A model generated the notes under the pieces. That model was not told the DNA's origin and did no database searches. It saw only the letters and a list, made by a program, of their open reading frames with translations. Below, one piece after another: positions 8,279 to 16,253 of a stretch of DNA of 30,077 nt. This DNA comes from JBOFCO01 sp051646105. GTDB taxonomy: Bacteria; Pseudomonadota; Alphaproteobacteria; Rhodobacterales; Rhodobacteraceae. Numbering within the stretch: position 1 is the stretch's first letter; each line of letters starts with the position of its first letter. The stretch spans positions 1 through 30,077 of the forward strand of contig JBOFCO010000136.1 in the NCBI GenBank assembly GCA_051646105.1, read 5' to 3'. The position numbers and the translations under genes were made by a program.

Positions 8279-9931
8279 ATGCTGCGCGGCCTGCAGATAC
8301 GCGACATGCTTCTTATCGACCGGCTGGACCTGACCTTTCAGCCGGGGCTAAACGCGCTGACCGGGGAAACCGGCGCAGGCAAGTCGATTCTTCTGGATTG
8401 TCTGGGTTTCGTGCTGGGCTGGCGTGGCCGGGCAGAACTGGTTCGCGCCGGGGCTGCGCAGGGAGAGGTCACCGCCGATTTCGATCTGCCCACCGACCAT
8501 CCGGCGCAGGCCGTGCTGGCCGAGGCGGGCATCGAGTGCAGTGACGAACTGATCCTGCGCCGCGTAAACAGCGCCGATGGCCGCAAGACCGCCTGGATCA
8601 ACGATCGGCGTGTGTCGGGCGAGGTTTTGCGCGCCCTGTCGGATACGCTTGTGGAACTGCATGGCCAGCATGATGACCGTGGTCTGCTGAACCCGCGGGG
8701 CCACCGGCAGTTGCTTGATGCCTTTGCTGGGCTTGACCTGACCCCGCTGCGGGGCGCGTGGCGGGCAATGTCCGACGCGCGCAGGGCGCTGGCCGATGCG
8801 GAAGCCGCGCTTGAAACCGCCCGACGGGATGAGGATTTTCTGCGTCATGCCGTGGCAGAGCTTGACCAGCTTGCCCCCGAGACAGGCGAGGATGCGGCAC
8901 TGGATGCCAGGCGGCGCATGATGCAGGGTGCGGCACGTATCCGCGATGACATCGCGCGCGCGCATGCTGCGCTTTCCGCAGAGGGGGCGGAACGCCTGCT
9001 GATCGACGCGACGCGCTGGCTGGAAGGTGCCGCCGACAAGGCCGAAGGCGTGCTGGACGCCCCCTTGGCGGCCCTGTCCCGCACACTGGTCGAACTGGGC
9101 GAGGCAGAGCAAGGCGTCGCGCGCGTGCTTGAAGACCTGGATTTTGACCCGGCAGAGCTGGAGCGGGTTGAAGAACGGCTGTTTGCGATCCGCGCGCTGG
9201 CCCGCAAGCATGGCGTGTTGCCTGATGATCTGGGTGGCTTTGCCAACGGGCTGCGGGCAAGGCTCGCCTCGATAGACGGGGGCGCGCACGATCTGCGTGC
9301 CCATGCCGACCGGCTGCGCGCGGCAGAGGCGGACTATGACCGGCTGTCGGTGCAAGCGCATGAGGCGCGTCGCGCAGCGGCGGGGCTGCTGGATGCCGCC
9401 ATGGCCCATGAACTGCCGCCGCTGAAGATGGAACGGGCCTTGTTCCGTACCGACCTGTCATCGGCAGAGCCGGGGCCAGAGGGACGCGACGCCGTTGCCT
9501 TTACCGTGGCGACCAACCCCGGTGCGCCCTCGGGGCCGCTGGACCGCATCGCCTCGGGGGGGGAGCTTTCACGTTTTCTGCTGGCGCTGAAGGTCTGCCT
9601 GTCACGTGGAGGTGACGGGATGACGATGATCTTTGATGAAATCGACCGCGGGGTGGGCGGCGCTACGGCTGATGCGGTAGGGCGCAGGCTGGCGGCACTG
9701 GCCGTGGGCGGGCAGGTGCTTGTCGTCACCCACAGCCCCCAGGTGGCTGCGCTGGCCGCGCATCACTGGCGCGTGGAAAAGCGAGTCACAAGGGATGTTA
9801 CAACGTCGAGTGTCGTGGCACTTTCACAGGCGGAGCGCGTCGATGAACTGGCACGTATGCTTTCCGGGGACACTGTGACGGATGCCGCGCGGGCTGCGGC
9901 TATCGAACTGCTTCAGGGCAGACAGGTGTAA
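8279..9931 (+). CDS. recN: DNA repair protein RecN
   Basis: RecN is an SMC-like ATPase that acts early in repair of DNA double-strand breaks. The 550-residue protein has Walker A (GETGAGKS, 29-36), a Q-loop region (VELHGQHDDRG), a central Ala/Arg/Glu-rich part predicted to form coiled coils, the ABC signature SGGELSRF, Walker B (MTMIFDEIDRGVGG) and the switch His in VLVVTHSPQVAA. Full length for the family. The ATG at 8279 lies 12 bp after bamD with a weak G-rich ribosome site. After the stop is a compound hairpin (TCCGC/GCGGA outside GAACA-ATCGC-TGTTC, 9934-9967) without a U-run. Confidence 0.96.
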   Translation: MLRGLQIRDMLLIDRLDLTFQPGLNALTGETGAGKSILLDCLGFVLGWRGRAELVRAGAAQGEVTADFDLPTDHPAQAVLAEAGIECSDELILRRVNSADGRKTAWINDRRVSGEVLRALSDTLVELHGQHDDRGLLNPRGHRQLLDAFAGLDLTPLRGAWRAMSDARRALADAEAALETARRDEDFLRHAVAELDQLAPETGEDAALDARRRMMQGAARIRDDIARAHAALSAEGAERLLIDATRWLEGAADKAEGVLDAPLAALSRTLVELGEAEQGVARVLEDLDFDPAELERVEERLFAIRALARKHGVLPDDLGGFANGLRARLASIDGGAHDLRAHADRLRAAEADYDRLSVQAHEARRAAAGLLDAAMAHELPPLKMERALFRTDLSSAEPGPEGRDAVAFTVATNPGAPSGPLDRIASGGELSRFLLALKVCLSRGGDGMTMIFDEIDRGVGGATADAVGRRLAALAVGGQVLVVTHSPQVAALAAHHWRVEKRVTRDVTTSSVVALSQAERVDELARMLSGDTVTDAARAAAIELLQGRQV

Positions 9932-10029
9932 TTTCCGCGAATGGCGAACAATCGCTGTTCTTGCGGACCATTGATCCCGATCTTTCCGCAGCACGAGGGT
10001 GAATGTGACATATTTGCGATGAATTTCAT

Positions 10030-10073
10030 AAGGCATGCAATTTCTGCATGACAGATAGCAAAACTCATGCCTT
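10030..10073. repeat. Nested inverted repeats upstream of the DUF1127 gene
   Basis: An outer pair AAGGCATG (10030-10037) and CATGCCTT (10066-10073) flanks an inner pair CATGCA-ATTTC-TGCATG (10034-10050). They share bases, so two alternative cruciform or operator arrangements exist. They lie directly upstream of, and the outer right arm overlaps, the proposed -35 box, a usual position for regulator binding. Function is inferred. Confidence 0.5.
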
Positions 10074-10099
10074 GTGCGCCTCATCACTTCGCCTATCTT
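10072..10099 (+). promoter_or_regulatory. Putative promoter of the DUF1127 gene
   Basis: TTGTGC (10072-10077) and TATCTT (10094-10099) are 16 bp apart. Read one base earlier, the same sequence is CTTGTG and CTATCT, close to the CTTG / CTAT form of heat-shock sigma (RpoH) promoters in Rhodobacterales. Many DUF1127 genes in this order are stress-induced, so RpoH control is plausible. Downstream, the leader has a hairpin AGCGAA-AGGT-TTCGCT (10109-10124) and the palindrome TGCATATGCA (10124-10133). Confidence 0.45.
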
Positions 10100-10147
10100 T
10101 GCTGCAACAGCGAAAGGTTTCGCTGCATATGCAAGATGGAAAAGACG

Positions 10148-10300
10148 ATGTTCCGCACGATGAAAAAAGCCCTTCGCGGGTTCCACCTTCCCAGCCGTTT
10201 CGAGCTTGAGGAAGCCTATCTGGCCGGTTCGGCCAACCTTTACGATCTGGAAGTTCGCCAGCGCGAAATCGACGCGGGCAAGTTCGCCAGCCGTTTCTAA
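10148..10300 (+). CDS. Small Arg/Glu-rich DUF1127 protein
   Basis: This 50-residue protein consists of a short basic N-terminus (MFRTMKKALRG) and one DUF1127 domain with the typical pattern SRFELEEAYLAGSANLYDLEVRQREID. Such small alphaproteobacterial proteins have been linked to stress adaptation and RNA turnover or phosphate control; the exact role of this copy is unknown. An in-frame ATG at 10136 is an alternative start; 10148 was preferred because GGAAAAG lies just ahead of it. The gene is single, with its own promoter-like boxes and a terminator hairpin, converging on the aminopeptidase gene. Confidence 0.85.
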   Translation: MFRTMKKALRGFHLPSRFELEEAYLAGSANLYDLEVRQREIDAGKFASRF

Positions 10301-10313
10301 GGACATGACGACA

Positions 10314-10334
10314 GGGGCGCAGCGGCGCCCCTTT
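10314..10334 (+). terminator. Probable terminator between the DUF1127 gene and the aminopeptidase P gene
   Basis: GGGGCGC (10314-10320) pairs with GCGCCCC (10325-10331) around an AGCG loop, followed only by TTT. It starts 14 bp after the DUF1127 stop, between convergent genes, so it can serve the plus-strand gene; the short T-run makes efficiency uncertain. Confidence 0.6.
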
Positions 10335-10351
10335 GCGGTATTGGTGTTCCG

Positions 10352-12163
10352 TCACAGCGGTTCGGTTGCCGCCACAAGCCAGGTCAGGGCATCTGCCTGA
10401 ACACGCGGGCCGACCTTACTGCGCACCTCGGCGTGATACCGGTTCAGCCAGTCGCGTTCGCCCGTGCTCAGCATTTCCGGCACGATCAGCCTGCGGTCAA
10501 TCGGCACGTAGGTCAGCGTCAGGAAATCCAGCATCCTGCGGTCGGCATCGCCACCGGGCAGGGCAGGGGCCGCCTGAACCACAATCAGATTTTCGATGCG
10601 GATGCCGAAAGCCCCCTCGAGGTAATAGCCCGGTTCGTTCGACAGGATCATGCCGGGTTCCAATGGCACATCCGACACGCGGCTAAGCCGCTGCGGCCCT
10701 TCGTGAACCGACAGGTAAACGCCGACGCCGTGGCCGGTGCCGTGGTTATAATCCTGCCCTGCCAGCCACAAAGGATATCGCGCCAGCGCATCCAGATCAC
10801 GACCCGCCAGCCCCACCGGCCAGCGCAGGCGCGAAATGGCGATCATCCCCTGAAGCACGCGGGTAAAGCAGGCGCGCACCTCCTCCCCCGGATTTCCGAC
10901 CGCCACCGTGCGGGTGATGTCTGTCGTGCCGTCCAGATACTGCCCTCCGGAATCGATGACCACGACATCGTCATGCCGAAGCGCACGGTTGGTGGCCTCG
11001 GTCACGCGATAGTGGATCACAGCCCCGTTCGGCCCCGATCCGCATATGGTTTCACAGCTGATCTCGCGCAGCGCATTGGTGGCGCGGCGAAACCCTTCCA
11101 GCTTTTGCACGACCTCGATCTCGGTCAGGCCGCCCTTTGGTGCGGTCCGGTCGAACCAGGCCAGGAATTCGACCATCGCGGCAGCGTCGCGCAGGTGTGC
11201 CTCGACCGTTCCGGCGATTTCCGCCGGGTTCTTGCGGGCCTTGGGCAACAGACAGGGATCGTCGCCCCATCCGGTTTCAACCTGCGCGGCTGCCAGGTCC
11301 TGCGCCACGCGGACCGGCACACTGGTCTTGTCCAGCCGGACGGGGCCTTTCAAACGGCGCAAGGCCGGAAGAAACTCCTGCGGAGGGTGCAGGGTCACGC
11401 CCTCGGCCAGATGGGCACAAACGGCGTCATCCAGCTTCGCCGGGTCAATGAACAGGTCGACACGGCCGGTTTCGTACAGCACGGCAAAGGCCTGAACCAC
11501 CGGGTTGCGCGCCACGTCGGTGCCGCGGATGTTCAGCAGCCATGAAATACTGTCCGGCAGGGTAATCACCGCAGCGCGCTGGTCGGCATCGGCCAGCGCC
11601 CTGCCCAGACGCGCGCGTTTGTCGGCAGAGCTTTCCCCCGCATATTCAATCGGCTGCACGGCAACCTTGCCGCAGGCCGGTGCAGGCTGGTCATGCCAGA
11701 TGGCATCGACCGGGTTGGCTGCCAGCGGAACCAGAACGATGTCGCTGCCGGCTAGCGCCGTTTCCATTTCGTCAATCTCGCGCGGTGTATGGAGCCACGG
11801 GTCAAAGCCGATCCGCCGGACATTTCGCGCATGGTCGCGAAGCCATGGCCCTGCCTTGACCTCGGGCCAGTTGACCGGGGTGAAATGCGCCAGGTCGACC
11901 TGTGCCCTGACCTGTGTGCGATAGCGACCGTCGATGAACACCCCCGCAATATCCGGCAGAACGATGCAGAATCCGGCCGATCCGGTAAATCCGGTCAGCC
12001 AGGACAACCGCTCGTCATGCGGGGCGACATATTCACCCTGATGCGCATCGGCGCGCGGCACGATGAACCCGTCCACGCCCACCCGCGCCAGTTCCTCCCG
12101 CAGGGCAGCAAGGCGCGCGGGGCCGTGTTCCGGGTGCGAGGTGGTGGTGAAGGTCTGGTACAT
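10352..12163 (-). CDS. pepP: Xaa-Pro aminopeptidase (aminopeptidase P, M24B family)
   Basis: The enzyme removes an N-terminal residue preceding proline, in the cytoplasm, using a dinuclear metal centre. The 603-residue protein has three parts: two creatinase-like N domains (about 15-140 and 165-310) and a C-terminal pita-bread domain. This matches the long eukaryote-like XPNPEP1 form rather than the 440-residue E. coli enzyme. Metal ligands are visible: D404 and D415 (DSGGQYLDGTTD), H478 (GTGHGVG), E510 (NEPGYY) and E524 (RIENL). The ATG at 12163 shares its A with the cobT stop (TGATG), so translation is probably coupled to cobT. A GTG one codon earlier is possible. The symbol is by family; orthology to E. 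coli pepP is not implied. Confidence 0.93.
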   Translation of the reverse strand: MYQTFTTTSHPEHGPARLAALREELARVGVDGFIVPRADAHQGEYVAPHDERLSWLTGFTGSAGFCIVLPDIAGVFIDGRYRTQVRAQVDLAHFTPVNWPEVKAGPWLRDHARNVRRIGFDPWLHTPREIDEMETALAGSDIVLVPLAANPVDAIWHDQPAPACGKVAVQPIEYAGESSADKRARLGRALADADQRAAVITLPDSISWLLNIRGTDVARNPVVQAFAVLYETGRVDLFIDPAKLDDAVCAHLAEGVTLHPPQEFLPALRRLKGPVRLDKTSVPVRVAQDLAAAQVETGWGDDPCLLPKARKNPAEIAGTVEAHLRDAAAMVEFLAWFDRTAPKGGLTEIEVVQKLEGFRRATNALREISCETICGSGPNGAVIHYRVTEATNRALRHDDVVVIDSGGQYLDGTTDITRTVAVGNPGEEVRACFTRVLQGMIAISRLRWPVGLAGRDLDALARYPLWLAGQDYNHGTGHGVGVYLSVHEGPQRLSRVSDVPLEPGMILSNEPGYYLEGAFGIRIENLIVVQAAPALPGGDADRRMLDFLTLTYVPIDRRLIVPEMLSTGERDWLNRYHAEVRSKVGPRVQADALTWLVAATEPL

Positions 12164-14037
12164 CACGCCACCCGCTTCATCCCCAGCACCCGCGCCCGTT
12201 TCCGGGGGTCGCTGTCGAACAGCGCGGCAAGCTGTTCGGTCATCGCACCGGCAAGCTGCTCGACATCGGTGATCGTCACCGCGCGCTGGTAATAGCGGGT
12301 CACGTCATGGCCGATGCCGATGGCGATCAGTTCGACGGCACGGCGCTTTTCCACCATGGCGATCACGTCGCGCAGGTGTTTTTCCAGATAATTCGCGGGG
12401 TTGACGGACAGGGTTGAATCGTCGACCGGCGCGCCGTCGGAAATCACCATCAGGATCTTGCGCACCTCGCGCCGCCCGACCATGCGACGGTGCGCCCATT
12501 CCAGCGCCTCGCCGTCGATGTTTTCCTTCAGCAGCCCTTCCTTCATCATCAGGCCAAGGTTGGCCCGCGCCCGCCGCCACGGCGCATCGGCAGATTTGTA
12601 GATGATGTGGCGCAGGTCGTTCAGGCGGCCCGGCTGCTGCGGGCGACCCTGCGCCAGCCAGCGTTCGCGCGCCTGCCCGCCCTTCCACGCGCGGGTGGTG
12701 AAGCCCAGGATTTCCACCTTGACCTGACAGCGTTCCAGCGTGCGGGCCAGCACATCGGCGCAGATTGCGGCGATGGAAATCGGCCGCCCCCGCATCGATC
12801 CGGAATTGTCGATCAGCAGCGTAACCACCGTATCGCGAAATTCGGTATCCTTTTCGACCTTGAAGGACAGCGGCGTCGTCGGATTGGCCACCACGCGGGC
12901 CAGCCGACCGGCATCCAGAATGCCTTCTTCCCGATCGAACTCCCACGACCGGTTCTGTTGGGCTTGCAGGCGGCGTTGCAGCTTGTTGGCCAGACGGCTC
13001 ACCGCGCCTTTCAGCGGATCAAGCTGCTGGTCCAGATAGGCGCGCAACCGATCAAGTTCGGCGGGCTCTGCCAGTTCCTCGGCTTTGATTTCCTCATCAA
13101 AATCCGTCAGATAGACGGCATAATTAGGATCGGCGTCGGAATAGGGGGCAGGCGGGGGCGGTTCCAGCGGCGCCTCGCCTTCTGGCAGTTCGGCCTCGTC
13201 CGACAGTTCGGCATCGGCAAGGTCGTCCATGCTGACCTGTGCCTGACTTGCATCCTGACTATCATCCTGGCTTTGTTCCGGGCTGGCCTCGGCATCCTCG
13301 GACTGCTCATCGCTTTGCGATTGCTGATCGTCCTCGTCGGGCTGCTCCTCGGCCTCCTCCCCGGACGCGTCTTCTTCCTCACCTGCATCGGGGTCGTCGC
13401 CCAGCTGATCGCCATAGCCAAGATCGGCGATCACCTTGCGGGTCAGCCGGGCAAAGGCCGCCTGATCGGCAAGGGCGTCGCCGATGCCGTCCAGCGTTCC
13501 CGCCGCCTGGTCCTCGATGAAGCCACGCCACAGCTCCATCACATTGTCGGCGCCACGTGGCAGCGCGCGCCCCGTGGCCAGATGCCGCACCAGATAGCCC
13601 GCCGCCACGGCAAGCGGTGCATCGGCGGCCTGTGTGATCTGGGCATAGCCCTTGCGCGCGGCTTCGTGGGCGATCTTGGCGTCGATATTGCCCAGCGTAC
13701 CGGGCATGTCGCGCGCACCCACGGCCTCGCATCTTGCGGTTTCCATCGCCTCGTACAGGTCGCGCGCCATCTGGCCCTGCGGCAGATAGCGATTGTAGGT
13801 GGCATCGTTATGGTGGCGGCGGCGCAGGGCAAAGGCGTCGGCGGTTCCGCGCGCCAGCAACACCTCGTCCACCGACAGGCGGCGGCTGACCTGCGGCAGG
13901 CGCATGGAATCCGCCGTCATCCCGGGCGGATCGACGGAATAGGTCACCGTCAGGTCCGGGTCATCGGCCAGAACCTTGGTCGCTTCGGCAAGCGCCTTCT
14001 TGAAGGGATCGGCGGGGTTGTCGCTGGGTTTGGTCAT
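12163..14037 (-). CDS. cobT: Aerobic cobaltochelatase subunit CobT
   Basis: CobT, with the AAA+ subunit CobS, drives ATP-dependent insertion of cobalt into hydrogenobyrinate a,c-diamide on CobN during aerobic cobalamin synthesis. The 624-residue protein has a conserved N-terminal domain (to about 200), a very acidic low-complexity stretch rich in Asp, Glu, Gln and Ser (about 205-300), and a C-terminal von Willebrand A domain with the MIDAS motif DNSGSM (about 412) and later VISDGAP. The ATG at 14037 gives MTKPSDNPADPFKKAL, typical of the family; a TTG two codons earlier is less likely. cobS is on the same strand but about 2.2 kb upstream, with two opposite-strand genes in between. Confidence 0.95.
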   Translation of the reverse strand: MTKPSDNPADPFKKALAEATKVLADDPDLTVTYSVDPPGMTADSMRLPQVSRRLSVDEVLLARGTADAFALRRRHHNDATYNRYLPQGQMARDLYEAMETARCEAVGARDMPGTLGNIDAKIAHEAARKGYAQITQAADAPLAVAAGYLVRHLATGRALPRGADNVMELWRGFIEDQAAGTLDGIGDALADQAAFARLTRKVIADLGYGDQLGDDPDAGEEEDASGEEAEEQPDEDDQQSQSDEQSEDAEASPEQSQDDSQDASQAQVSMDDLADAELSDEAELPEGEAPLEPPPPAPYSDADPNYAVYLTDFDEEIKAEELAEPAELDRLRAYLDQQLDPLKGAVSRLANKLQRRLQAQQNRSWEFDREEGILDAGRLARVVANPTTPLSFKVEKDTEFRDTVVTLLIDNSGSMRGRPISIAAICADVLARTLERCQVKVEILGFTTRAWKGGQARERWLAQGRPQQPGRLNDLRHIIYKSADAPWRRARANLGLMMKEGLLKENIDGEALEWAHRRMVGRREVRKILMVISDGAPVDDSTLSVNPANYLEKHLRDVIAMVEKRRAVELIAIGIGHDVTRYYQRAVTITDVEQLAGAMTEQLAALFDSDPRKRARVLGMKRVA

Positions 14038-14212
14038 GGCCAAGGTAAATCACCCTGCCGCGTGACGGGCAAGGGCGGGATGGATGGATTGGCCCGATCC
14101 CCATCCATATCGTGCGTCAGCGCACAGACCGCCCGCATCCTGTGAGAATTGATTTTCTCGCCCGAAACAGCAGATTGGAGATATCGCAAATTGCATTACA
14201 GGACAGACCCCC

Positions 14213-14800
14213 ATGCCCGCAAAACCCAAGATCGCCCTTATCATCGGCTCGACCCGCAAAACCCGTTTTGCAGATGTGCCAGCACAGTGGATGCTGAAAC
14301 AGGCAAAGGCCCGCACCGACATGGATGTGGAACTGGTCGACCTGCGCGATTTCGACCTGCCGTTCTTTGACGAGGTTGCCTCGAACGCCTGGGTGCCGTC
14401 GCAATCGGAAGCAGCCGTGACGTGGCAGAAAAAGATTGGCGAATTCGATGGTTACATCTTTGTCGTGGCGGAATACAACCGCTCGATCACAGGGGCGCTG
14501 AAGAACGCACTGGATCAGGCCTATGTGGAATGGGCGCACAAGCCGATGACCGCCTTCGCCTACGGTTCGGTCGGCGGCACCCGTGCGCTGGAACATCTGC
14601 GCCTGATCTCGGTCGAGCTTCAGATGGTACCCACCCGGAATGCGGTGCATCTTGGTATGGCCGATTTCTTCAAGGTTCACCCCGGCATGGGCGGATCGGG
14701 CAACATGGCGGACGTCGAGGCCAATCTGCTGCCTGCCGCGAAAGCCACGCTGGATGATCTGGTCTGGTGGGCCAACGCGACGAAAGCCGCACGCGGCTGA
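14213..14800 (+). CDS. NADPH-dependent FMN reductase family flavoprotein
   Basis: This 195-residue flavodoxin-fold protein belongs to the FMN_red family, whose members use NAD(P)H to reduce flavins, quinones, chromate or azo compounds in the cytoplasm. The FMN phosphate loop is GSTRKTR (about 12-18), and AEYNRSITGALKNALDQ is the family motif that contacts the isoalloxazine ring; YGSVGGTRALEHLR is the third conserved block. AGGA at 14200-14203 lies nine bases before the ATG. It is divergent from cobT across 175 bp and is followed by the arginase-fold gene on the same strand. The substrate cannot be read from sequence; a link to cobalt or corrin reduction is only suggested by position. Confidence 0.88.
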   Translation: MPAKPKIALIIGSTRKTRFADVPAQWMLKQAKARTDMDVELVDLRDFDLPFFDEVASNAWVPSQSEAAVTWQKKIGEFDGYIFVVAEYNRSITGALKNALDQAYVEWAHKPMTAFAYGSVGGTRALEHLRLISVELQMVPTRNAVHLGMADFFKVHPGMGGSGNMADVEANLLPAAKATLDDLVWWANATKAARG

Positions 14801-14841
14801 TCGGGTGCGCGGTGGCCCTTGCGGCACGCTTCGCACATACC

Positions 14842-14875
14842 TTGCTGCCAGCCCCATCAATCGGGCTGGCAGCAA
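14842..14875. repeat. Strong intergenic hairpin without U-tract
   Basis: A perfect 13-bp stem (14842-14854 with 14863-14875, TTGCTGCCAGCCC and its complement) closes an 8-base loop CATCAATC. It lies 42 bp after the flavoprotein gene and about 55 bp before the arginase-fold gene. Neither strand has a T-run after it, so it is not a standard terminator. It may be a transcript-stabilising structure or a dispersed repeat. Confidence 0.7.
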
Positions 14876-14931
14876 CCCGCGCCCTGACATAGCCTTTGGC
14901 GCATGCAAAGCGTAACGCGGGCAGGCGGATG

Positions 14932-15807
14932 ATGGGCGACAAGGTTCTGCGGCTGAATTTCGCGCAATGGCAGGGCGGCGGGCTGCCGCTTTATCATTTC
15001 GGGGCGCAGCTTCTGGGCTGGCTTGCCCCGGGCGCGAACGGGGCGGAATTCACCATCGACGTCCCCGCGCCAGATGACGCCACGCTTGCAGTTCAGGACG
15101 GCATCCGCGCACGGCGGGCCGTTCTGGCCCAGGCCGATGCGGCCATGGCGATCCTGCGGGAAAACCAGCCCGCCCGCGTCGTCGTTCTTGGCGGCGATTG
15201 TGGGGTCGATCTTGCACCGTTTGCTTATCTGAATGACCGTTACGGCGGCGACCTGGCGGTGCTATGGGTCGATGCCCATCCCGATATCATGACGGCAGAC
15301 GAAACCCCGAACGCCCATGCCATGGTGCTGGGCCAGTTGTTGGGCGAAGGGGATGCCGAATTTATCGCGCGGGTGCCCCGCCCGCTCAAACCGGCCAATG
15401 TGATGTATGCCGGGCTTTATGACATGAGTCCCGTCGAACGCGGCCGGCTTGACCGGCTTGGCCTGCATATGGCCACGCCAAACGACCTTCTCGACGGGTC
15501 CGGCAAAGTGCTCGACTGGCTGAAGGCGACGGGGGCGACAAAGCTTGCCGTCCATTTCGATCTGGATGTGATCGACCCCGGAGAACTGCGCACCCTGTAT
15601 TTTTCCCGCCCCGATGCCCCGCGTGGCGCGTTTGACGGCATTCCGCAGGGCCGGATGCGTATCGAACAGGTCTTGCGGCTGTTGTCCGATGTGGCCGGTG
15701 CGACCGAAGTCGTCGGGCTGGGCATCACGGAATTCCTGCCCTGGGACATGGCGATCATGCGCGATCTGTTGCGCAAGCTGCCGCTGCTTGGCGATACTGC
15801 GGTCTAA
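14932..15807 (+). CDS. Arginase/agmatinase-fold protein (ureohydrolase superfamily)
   Basis: The superfamily hydrolyses guanidino compounds with a binuclear manganese site. The 291-residue protein keeps the second motif DAHPD (in WVDAHPDIM) and the third FDLDVIDP, giving five of six usual metal ligands, plus a late GITEF. The first motif, normally GGDH, reads GGDC here, so the sixth ligand is Cys. GGDC variants exist in some arginase-like subfamilies, so the protein need not be inactive, but the substrate is unknown. Starts at 14929 and 14932 are both possible behind AGGCGG; 14932 was chosen for spacing. The stop lies 3 bp from that of the convergent gene. Confidence 0.85.
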   Translation: MGDKVLRLNFAQWQGGGLPLYHFGAQLLGWLAPGANGAEFTIDVPAPDDATLAVQDGIRARRAVLAQADAAMAILRENQPARVVVLGGDCGVDLAPFAYLNDRYGGDLAVLWVDAHPDIMTADETPNAHAMVLGQLLGEGDAEFIARVPRPLKPANVMYAGLYDMSPVERGRLDRLGLHMATPNDLLDGSGKVLDWLKATGATKLAVHFDLDVIDPGELRTLYFSRPDAPRGAFDGIPQGRMRIEQVLRLLSDVAGATEVVGLGITEFLPWDMAIMRDLLRKLPLLGDTAV

Positions 15808-15810
15808 ACG

Positions 15811-16239
15811 CTATTCGGAAGGCGCGAAACGCTGTTCGATGTTCCAGCAGAACTTGCCCATCGCGGTCAGATAATCATCCGGGTTTTTGGGGCCTGTCGT
15901 CGCGTCAACCGTCACTTCGGTCTGTCCGTTCAGAAAGCCCATCGCGTAGGGCAGGCTGTTGCGGGCCGATTCCGCGGCCTTTTCCAGAAGCTCGTCATCT
16001 GACGCCGTGCCGCGCGCCGCACGGACGATCCTGCGCCACAGTTCGGCGTCGGCGGGTTCCAGCCCCCGCGCGCCATCGGATCCGCCGACAAGGATTTCCG
16101 CCTGTGCCACCGCGCTGTAATGCCCGACACAGGCCGCAGCATCCTCGGCGTCGGGGTCAAGGGCAAGGGCTGGCGTGGCGGCAAACAGCCAGAAACCCGC
16201 CAGACCGCCAATGACGCAGGACGGGATCAAGCCATTCAT
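15811..16239 (-). CDS. Hypothetical secreted protein
   Basis: The 142-residue product has a signal peptide with a hydrophobic core (VIGGLAGFWLFAATPALA) and a likely cleavage after ALA near residue 27. The mature part is mostly helical in appearance and has two Cys (in AACVGHY and KFCWNIE) that could form a disulfide in the periplasm. No enzyme motif was recognised. It follows cobS by 14 bp on the same strand, with AGGA eight bases before the ATG at 16239, so it is probably co-transcribed with cobS. A GTG one codon earlier is possible. Confidence 0.7.
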   Translation of the reverse strand: MNGLIPSCVIGGLAGFWLFAATPALALDPDAEDAAACVGHYSAVAQAEILVGGSDGARGLEPADAELWRRIVRAARGTASDDELLEKAAESARNSLPYAMGFLNGQTEVTVDATTGPKNPDDYLTAMGKFCWNIEQRFAPSE

Positions 16240-16253
16240 CACCTTGGTCCTGC

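Noticed and set aside
9934..9967. Compound hairpin after recN as a terminator
   Set aside because: The stems are short (5 bp each) and there is no T-run, so it is mentioned in the recN entry only.
10433..11545. 370-codon plus-strand frame opposite the aminopeptidase P gene
   Set aside because: Shadow of a strongly supported gene; no conserved domain is visible.
12490..14145. 551-codon plus-strand frame opposite cobT
   Set aside because: Its composition mirrors the acidic repeats of CobT read backwards (Leu/Gly/Ile-rich), with no ribosome site. cobT itself is well supported.
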